Positions 57,016 through 64,000 of a stretch of DNA of 64,000 nt are shown piece after piece. The stretch is from Excoecaria cochinchinensis. Its lineage: Eukaryota; Streptophyta; Magnoliopsida; Malpighiales; Euphorbiaceae. The stretch lies in NCBI GenBank assembly GCA_947683425.1, contig CANTUQ010000160.1, forward strand, positions 947,501 through 1,011,500, written 5' to 3'. The notes beneath the pieces were generated by a model. That model ran no database searches. It saw only the letters and a program-made list of their open reading frames with translations, and was not told the origin of the DNA. How positions within the stretch are numbered: position 1 is the first letter of the stretch; every line of letters begins with the position of its first letter. Position numbers and translations under genes: made by a program.

Positions 57016-58187
57016 CTAGTCTTCTCTAGCTTTCATAGCATAAGCCTGAGCTAGAGTTGTAGAAATAGGCCGATCTACTATTTCTGATATCACACTACCT
57101 CGCTGCTGACTTGGCTTACCACGTCCTCTTCCTTTACCACGAGCTGCTGGAGGTGTATTTGATCCTCTTCTACCACTCTTGTGCTGATTTTTAACAATTC
57201 TAGACTTTTTGGGACAATTTCCCAAGAAGTGGTCAGTGCTCCCGCATCTGAAGCATCCCCCAGTCAACGATCTACAAGTACCTTGATGTCATTTATTGCA
57301 GTGCTAACATTCAGGCGCTTAACTTTATCGGGTGGAGGAATCTTTACCAGTACCAGATGCTATTGATGATCCTTGCCTTCTTCCACGTGTTACAGAACCT
57401 TGTACTAATTCAGCCTGAGAGTCTCTAGCTCTTCTCCCTATAGAGGAACCACCTCTAGAAAAACCTCTTCTTTAACTTCTTTCCCGACTAATCATCTCAG
57501 ATTTTTTAACTTTTATAGCTACTTGCACTAATTGATAGAAATTTTTCAGTTGCATTGAAGTAGTAGCTACAATATACCGCTTGATCGATTCATTCAAACT
57601 GTCCTCAAACTGTGCACATCTGAATGCTTCAGTAAGAACTAGCTCTGGAGCATACTTGCTAAGATAACTAAACTCCTTTTCATACACAGCAACTGTCAGG
57701 TTTCTTTAATTCAAATTCAGAAATTATTTCCACTTTGTTTCCTTATAATTTTCTGTCGAAATTTTTGCACAATGAAATTCCAGGTGAGTGGGTTTGGAAA
57801 TTGTGGGTGTCTACGGACTAATTTCCACCAATCATATGCTGCACCCTTGAGGAGAGAGACTGCACAGGTGGCCATCTGTTCAGGTGAACATTTTACTTCT
57901 TCAAATATCCTCTGCAATTTCTCAAGCCAAAACTCAACTTTATCAGATTCTTCTAAACTAGTGCCATGAAATTCTTCAGCTCTATGCTTCCTGACTACAT
58001 CTATCGAAGCTTTAGGGGCTGTTAAGCAATCTAATACTCGTGCCATATCATGAGTGATTTTGAAAAAAGATTCTATTGGTGCAGCAAGGACATCTTGCTC
58101 ACCCATTACTGGTTCAGAAGGACCAAAAACTAATGGATCTAGATCCCCAAGATTAATACTCTCAGCTGTGTCTCGAGATGGATCTAT
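57016..58187 (-). pseudogene. gypsy gag with zinc knuckle
   Basis: On the minus strand the expected start at 58187 is ATA, as in the element at 9013; MGEQDVL at 58106 is the first ATG. The capsid has YDWWKLVRRHPQFPNPLTW (about 57800), then a frameshift near 57720, YEKEFSYLSKYAPELVLTE, a stop near 57472 and a basic RG/S-rich stretch. Zinc knuckle CFRCGSTDHFLGNC is intact (57253-57212). The tail has a GKGRGRGKPSQQRG basic motif and a stop near 57018. Same gag family as 3872, with the fullest domain set in this window. Confidence 0.88.
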
Positions 58188-58287
58188 CTAATTAGTATAA
58201 GAAAATAAGGACATTCGCATTAGGCCAACACAATATTATATAGAAATATTCTTAACCTACTAGTTGTCCAGAATCGCCTAAACCTAG

Positions 58288-58299
58288 CCTCTGATACCA
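58288..58299 (-). promoter_or_regulatory. Primer-binding site, gypsy element
   Basis: Minus strand TGGTATCAGAGG, the initiator-Met type with one end mismatch, five bases from the LTR. Confidence 0.85.
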
Positions 58300-58938
58300 A
58301 TAAATGTAACACCCCTTACCCGTACATAGTAAACTACACTTTGCTACTATAGCTTACTAAGTAGGGTGAAGAGTGTTAACAATTAGAACATACTTAGTAC
58401 TACTATTATGACAAAGTATTTATCAAAATCAAGGTTATAAACTTTTCACTTTTTATAAAAGTACCATTTCAAGTTACTCTTATTATAGTTCATATTAATT
58501 TACAATACAAAATTATTGCTAGTTGCATACATACGAGCATACACTACTTAATACATATTTATTACAAAAGATTGTATTTATAAAGTAGTATCAAAACACC
58601 AAAACCTACATAAGGAAGCTTGGACTAGTGTGTTGGCCTTGAAGGTTGCGAGATGTCCTTAGTGTTATCTCCTACTTCAGTACCTACACAGATGAAAAAC
58701 CCGTGCTAAGCATAAAGCTTAGTGGGGATTATTAACATAACATGGATGACCACTCACAGCGATCGCCGATGCATAAGCACACATATGATAAACAAACACA
58801 TATGAATATTGCATAACTAATTCAAACATCATAATAGATAATACCGAATAAATACATCAAAAATTTTAAAGACCTTGTGATCTTTATAGTTCATTTAATA
58901 CATATAATAACAATTCAAAGGGACTGCAATACCTAAGG

Positions 58939-59133
58939 TAGTGGATAATGAGAATACAGAACAGTAGGTACCCATAGGTACAAATTCTTTTTAATTAATT
59001 ATTTATATTTATGTGATAGGAGGTGACCCAAACGGGGTCACGGGGCCGAAGTAATGACCCAAACAGAGACGACAGAACAAAAGAGTAGGCTACAGCATTT
59101 AAAGTCCCTATAGGCATGCCTATCTATCCACAA
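58939..59133 (-). other. Structured LTR hairpin module, gypsy 5' LTR
   Basis: Arms TAGTGGATA (58939-58947) and TATCCACAA (59125-59133). Inside are GTGACCC-AAAC-GGGGTCAC (59025-59042) and palindrome ATAGGCATGCCTAT (59110-59123). The CTAAGC hairpin is at 58706-58722. Confidence 0.58.
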
Positions 59134-59286
59134 CCCGGACACAAGCAGGCGACTAATTTACTTTTATAAAATTCACTTTAATCATAATTAAAGTCAAGTG
59201 GGTACCATTCATTTCAATTTCCATGTCATGAATAAATAAATTAAATTATTTTATCGGTGTTATATATTCCATCCAAATACATATTT

Positions 59287-59418
<132 letters not shown>

Positions 59419-59593
59419 AAATATTATAATATAAAATTATATAACGGAACGTGAATTCCATTTTATTATCCCATTTCAAGAATTCCACTTATCGTTATAA
59501 TATAAATATAAAGCACAATTGAAATACTTATCATGAAGAATTGTGAAATTGGGATAAACAAATTAAAAGAAAACAAAGGAGGGAGGAGAATGG

Positions 59594-59700
59594 TTGTCAC
59601 AAGTCGTGCTAATGTCATGACTCGTGATAGTGGCCTGTTGTCGTGATTTGTGACAAAGCCCAATCGTGCCAAGTCGTGATGATTGTCACGACTCGGGACC
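59594..59700 (-). repeat. GTCACGA palindrome cassette, copy 2
   Basis: Matches 17761-17869 with several substitutions, including TGTCATGACTCGTGATAG and TTGTCACGACTCGGGAC. Confidence 0.75.
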
Positions 59701-60916
59701 AGACCTGCACTAGGGTAGATTCCAACCCTCTCCCTTTTTATTCAAAATGAGATAGAAAATGGAATTTTTAGCCAAAGCAGTCTTCTAAAAAATGTTTTCT
59801 AAGATGTTAGATTTCTAGTGGCCCTGATTTTAGGTTATTTGGATCACTATAACTCTAGATTTGACCTAAATAATCCAGATTGCTCCCATTGAGGTGGCAG
59901 AATTCTATTGTAAACTTTGAGCTCAATTTTGAGCAAACTAAAATCTGAATTAGGTCACATATATTTCTATCAAATATGTATATATATGTCTTATATTTCA
60001 AACCCAACTAAAACCATGCAATTTGGAGTTGTATAACTCAACTGACACCGAAAAGAATACCTAAAGGTTTAACTGAATTTGTACAAAGTTTCCCCTTAAA
60101 TTTAACCTTTCCAATTCAATCAATTTCTCAACAATCATCAGCACAATTTAACCCAATATTACATGAAATATCCATATACATATCAAGATAACATTTTAAT
60201 AATTAAAGGTACGTAAAACACAAATCCCAAACCTTAATTTAGCATCCTGTCTCCTTCTCTTTCACTTCCTTTTTCCTTTTTCTTTCTACTTCTTTTCTCC
60301 TTCAGGTGCCTCTTCTTCATGTTTACACAACAGAGTTGTTTTTAGTTTATATAAGCCATAGCTTATGCTCTTTAAGAAACTAGAAGAAAGAGATGATAAA
60401 TAACACAAAATTCTTACGTTGTTTAGTCCAAGCTTAAACCTAAAATTGATCCTTTTTGCTTACAAATCACTCTAAGCAAGTTGGTATAAATTTTGGTGAT
60501 TTTAGGTTAATAGAACAGTGAGTTTAGGGGGGAGGAGAATGGCTTTCTATCTGTGTTCCTCCCTTTAGCCGACCTTCATGGCTTTTTAAGCCATGAAGAC
60601 TCTTCTTCACATTTCTAGAAGTTGATAGGTGCTTTAATGTGATTAGCTGCTTTTCATATTTCCATCTTAATTCTTAATCTTCTCCATAATCGTACATTCA
60701 CCTCTTCCTTGTGTCATATTTATACATTAGAATACTAAATAATCCATTATATGCATGTAAGTCCATGTGAGTTAAATGACCATTTTGCCCTTAACCTTTT
60801 TATTAATACCGGTTATATCCCTAACATGCATACTAAACCAAATAGATATTCTCAGCCACTCTTGTACCCTAAATGTATCAAAATAACTAGGGTACAAGTT
60901 GGGGCCTTACAATACT

Positions 60917-61485
60917 AGCCATGATGGGAAACATTGCTGCTCAAATGGCACCAAATGACTGGCAGCTACCAGTAGCTCCTGCTGTGTTGCAAGTTGAAAT
61001 GCCTATTATAAGGGAGGCTCCTATAAAAATTGCTACCGTGCAACAACCAGTTGTCGAGCCTAGAGTAGCGGCACTAGCTGAGCAAAGAAGAATGAGGATT
61101 TTATAACCAAGAGATGATTTCGTAGGGGAGGAGGAGGATGAACTAGTAATCCCTCAGATTGCGAGAAATAAAGTTCCCAAGGTAGAGGATGATGTGGTGA
61201 AGAAGATGGAAGAAAAGATTGAAGCGATTACATGTCTACTATCAGTCGGGAAAGGGATCAGCCCTAAAAATATGGAGTTGGGTAACGAGCTATTGCCACA
61301 GAGGTTTACGATACCAGACTTGCCAAAATTTGATGGTACATCGGACCCTTCTCCACACATTAAATAATATACCCTGATCATGAAGGGTATGGGACTAACA
61401 AAAAAACAAAAAGTAGAATATTTTTGCCTTAGTCTGATGGGTCCAATTGTTGATTGGTACCACGGGTTGGATAGGAGGTCCAGGG
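60917..61485 (+). pseudogene. gag fragment, outer Tat/Ogre (downstream part)
   Basis: Continues in frame from 16588. An open stretch reads AMMGNIAAQMAPNDWQL, then stops at 61104 (fits CAA to TAA) and 61365 (TAA). The conserved Tat gag block FTIPDLPKFDGTSDPSPHI (about 61308-61364) and LSLMGPIVDWYHGLD (61432-61470) identify it as the capsid region. It is cut at 61485 by the next LTR. Confidence 0.85.
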
Positions 61486-62530
61486 TGTCAGACCCCGTTT
61501 GCCCCCTAGTAGAATGAGCCATATGTGTGTGCATGCATATGTGTATTTTAGCATGTGTTTTAAGGGTATTTTAATAAAAATGCATGTTTTTAGGGTTTTA
61601 TTAGCATATGGATATATGTTTGGCATTAGAGTGTGAATTAAATGGGAAATGATTGTGTGCATTTGTGTTCATACCATTGTAGAGTGCTTTTAGTTGGGAG
61701 TGCATTGTGTGTGTGTAGTGTATGGCTGTTGGGTGTGAGTGATTGGTTTTCACCAATAGGAAAGTGACAAGTGTAGGGTGAGGAAAAAAGGATGAGTTAG
61801 TAGAGAAGGAAGGTGGGAAAGGCAGATGCTCAATTTCTTTTCCCGATTCTTCTTCTTCTTCTTTATCTCATCTTCTTCCTTGCTCTCATTTTGAAACCCT
61901 AGCTTGAATCAAGCTACTGTTAGTGGAAATCAATCACCTCCGTGGCATTCTATTGGTAAGTTAATGCATTCCTCATCTTGTTTTCCATTTGTTTTCATCT
62001 CCTTCTTCTCTTTGGGTTTAGATTTAACTTAGGGTTTATATTTTGGTTGTTCTTGGTGTATTGTTTGTTAGTTGAGCCTCCCCGAGATCCTAAGGGCAAG
62101 GAAATTGCTGGAACTAGCGGAGCTAAGTGATTTGAAGCTTAGAATTTCAGGTTTGGGACTTGTCTCTATTTTGGGTGTGTTTGGTGTTTTGAGTTGGTTT
62201 GTGTCTTTTTGGGAAATATTGCATTATGTGGTTTAATAAGGTGTGTATGGGTGTATTGATGGTTGAGATTTACTGTTATTAAGTGTTGGAAATTGTGAAT
62301 TTGTGAGTATGATGATTTAGTTATGCATGGGTAGGTTTTGTTAATTTTAATTTATGAATGTTGGATTATTTGGATGATTAATTGTGTTATTGATGAGGGT
62401 GTTTGTGGTTTGAGCTGGAAAGGTAAGTTCTTGGGTCGAATTTATGGTTTGGAGTGTGTATTTGGTGATGTGTGTGATTTTGAGTTCGGATTTTTGGAGT
62501 GACTTCTGCGATTTCTGGAATGTCCAGAAG

Positions 62531-62850
62531 TCACACGGCAGTAAGGAAATAGCTCACCGCCGTGTGGATCGAGGAAATTCCTCAGAAATTGCAAGGCTGA
62601 GATTTTACACGGCGGTGAGGATACACCCATACCGCCGTGTAAAACGCTACTGCCCAGTTATGTTTTGACATGTGAGTTTCACACGGCGGTATGGGTTTCC
62701 CTTACATCCATGTGAAATGCCTCTATTAGAGCAGTATTTATGCCTTCATCCAGCTGTGTTGGGCATGTTACACGGCGGTATGGGATACCCCATACTCCCA
62801 TGTAAACTGTCTTACACGGCGGTATGGATTTACCATACCGCCGTGTAAAA
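62531..62850 (+). repeat. ACACGGCGGTA inverted-repeat cassette, copy 5
   Basis: Hairpins at about 62531-62566, 62604-62642, 62680-62716, 62769-62806 and 62812-62849. The second and last have near-perfect TTACACGGCGGTR / TACCGCCGTGTAA stems. Confidence 0.87.
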
Positions 62851-63099
62851 CGCTTCTGTCCTAATATGCAGATTTTGGACTTCTTTTCTTTTCACTCCTT
62901 TTCCTCTTGTGTTTGGTTTTATTTATTGTTTAGTGTTATTCTATCTTTTTAGCATCAATTAATTGTGTATTTTGCTATGCTAAAGTAGTATGTGTTTTAT
63001 GTATTAATATATATATTGAGTTATGCTCAAGTATGAATTCCTTATGTGATGAGAATTCGGATGTAACTTGTGTTACGCATGACCTGCTAGAGTCTAGTA

Positions 63100-63342
63100 A
63101 GTGGATGGTTAGGCATGCCTAATAGAGTCTTTTAGCTGCAGCCCTCAGTTCAGTTCAGACCCCGATCAGGTCCCCATTAGGTTCCTCGCGAACCCCTCAG
63201 TATTTGGATCTTGTTTAAGGTCCACTCAGTAAAAATATTGTGTTAATGATTTAAATGAAATGACTTTTGATTTGTACCTGTGAGTTACCCTCAGTAATCG
63301 ATTCGTACCCGTAAGGTACCTCAGTACACTCGTTATCCACTA
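63100..63342 (+). other. Structured LTR hairpin module, right-end LTR
   Basis: The left arm is eroded (AAGTGGATGG, from 63099); the right arm is TATCCACTA (63334-63342). Inside: TTAGGCATGCCTAA (63109-63122), GACC-CCGATCA-GGTC, GGTTC-CTCGC-GAACC, and GTACC-CGTAA-GGTAC (63305-63319). The CTAAGC hairpin is at 63600-63618. Confidence 0.62.
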
Positions 63343-64000
63343 CCTCGAGTCAGCAGGTGTTTGATTGGTTTGCTCTGCTCTGATTTGATTATATAAATGT
63401 GATATCTGAATGAGTATAATGATGAGACGTATGCTTGATTATTTTGGGAATGGTTATGAATTTGAGACACGGGATGTATGGCTTTAAATTGTAAGCATGC
63501 TTATGGATTATGCTATATCTATTGCATTTGCCATTGTGAATGTGTTATGCCTTGACGACCATTGTGAATGGCCGTCCATATTTTATGTGTGTTTCCCCAC
63601 TAAGCGTTTATAGCTTAGCACGGTGTTTTTATCTGTGCAGGTGCGGAAGGAGTTTTGCTTTGAGTGAGTCACCGCCGTCAAGCCAACACAGAAGGTTTTA
63701 GTGTAGGGCTTAGCTTTTGTAATTGTTGATGATTCTTTTTGTATAGAACTCTCTTGTATCTGTTTTGTTATAACTTTCGCTTTTGTACTTATATTATGGT
63801 TATGTAATATCTTTTGTCTCTGCTGGTTTGATCAGAACATTATTGTAATGATTTATTATATTAATGTATGATCAGCTATTGCTTTCTTTTCCCTTAAAGT
63901 TTTTAATTACCCCGTACTTCGGTGTGTATGTTATGAATGATTGTATGGTTTTCCTTGTATCCGTTTGGTGGCACCCTGATTCATACGGCATCTCACTCAT

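Larger units (their letters stand above)
61486..64000 (+). mobile_element. LTR (truncated by window end)
   Basis: Starts TGTCAGACCCCG after caggg (61481-61485). Its first ~300 bp and its last ~700 bp follow the solo LTR at 10437-13206, and by comparison about 60 bp remain beyond the window. The middle differs and carries an ACACGGCGGTA cassette. It has CCAATAGG..TGACAAGTG (61753-61772), donor-like TTG|GTAAGT near 61955 and acceptor-like atctgtgcag|gt near 63640. It could be solo or the 5' LTR of a full element. Confidence 0.87.

Overview
The window is plant nuclear DNA made almost entirely of nested transposable elements. I found no intact host gene, tRNA, rRNA or CRISPR array. The element types (Tat/Ogre-lineage gypsy elements with an extra RNase H, Tekay/Del-like chromoviruses with an initiator-Met primer site, and a CACTA transposon) and the AT-rich long LTRs suggest a eudicot, probably pericentromeric or otherwise gene-poor chromatin. 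The species cannot be named from this sequence.

Layout, from the oldest layer inwards. (1) The backbone is a + strand Tat/Ogre element: 5' LTR tail 1-793, primer site, leader 794-1322 and 16126-~16534, and gag pieces 16535-16588 and 60917-61485. (2) Its leader is interrupted at 1323-16120 by a + strand gag-only LTR element. The 3' LTR of that element is interrupted by a - strand LARD-like element (6090-14638), whose own LTR carries a solo LTR (10437-13206). (3) The backbone gag is interrupted by a - strand Tekay-like gypsy element (16589-60911). Its reverse transcriptase is split by a CACTA element (21804-56355), and that is split in turn by a second Tat/Ogre element (24772-54936, + strand). 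The second Ogre hosts a solo LTR (31626-34703), a complete LARD-like element with two LTRs of equal counted length (35804-44838) and another solo LTR (47970-51435). (4) A further LTR (61486 to the window end) interrupts the backbone gag again. Target-site duplications (TSDs) support the nesting: ATGTT, TATAT, ATAAG, ACATT and CCTCG are perfect; tatac/catac, aaact/atact, acaac/acaaa and taa/caa have one mismatch.

All coding regions are pseudogenes. Many in-frame stops fit C-to-T or G-to-A change, as expected in methylated, silenced elements. The gypsy polyprotein still shows gag, zinc knuckle, protease, RT, RNase H, integrase and a chromodomain-like tail. The inner Ogre shows gag fragments, an RT lacking its catalytic box, two RNase H domains and a split integrase. 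Three other elements are reduced to LTRs plus a remnant of one shared gag.

The most interesting signal is in the LTRs. Twelve LTRs of the TGT..ACA class, from several diverged families and both strands, share one layout: a CCAAT/G-box-like promoter motif, a 5' splice-donor-like site, in most a family-specific palindrome cassette, a 160-280 bp module of consecutive short hairpins closed by AGTGGATA/TATCCACT arms, then a CTAAGCG hairpin followed by a splice-acceptor-like site. Stem sequences differ between families while pairing is kept. This looks like a conserved structured element, perhaps inside a 5'-leader intron, that I do not recognise as described.
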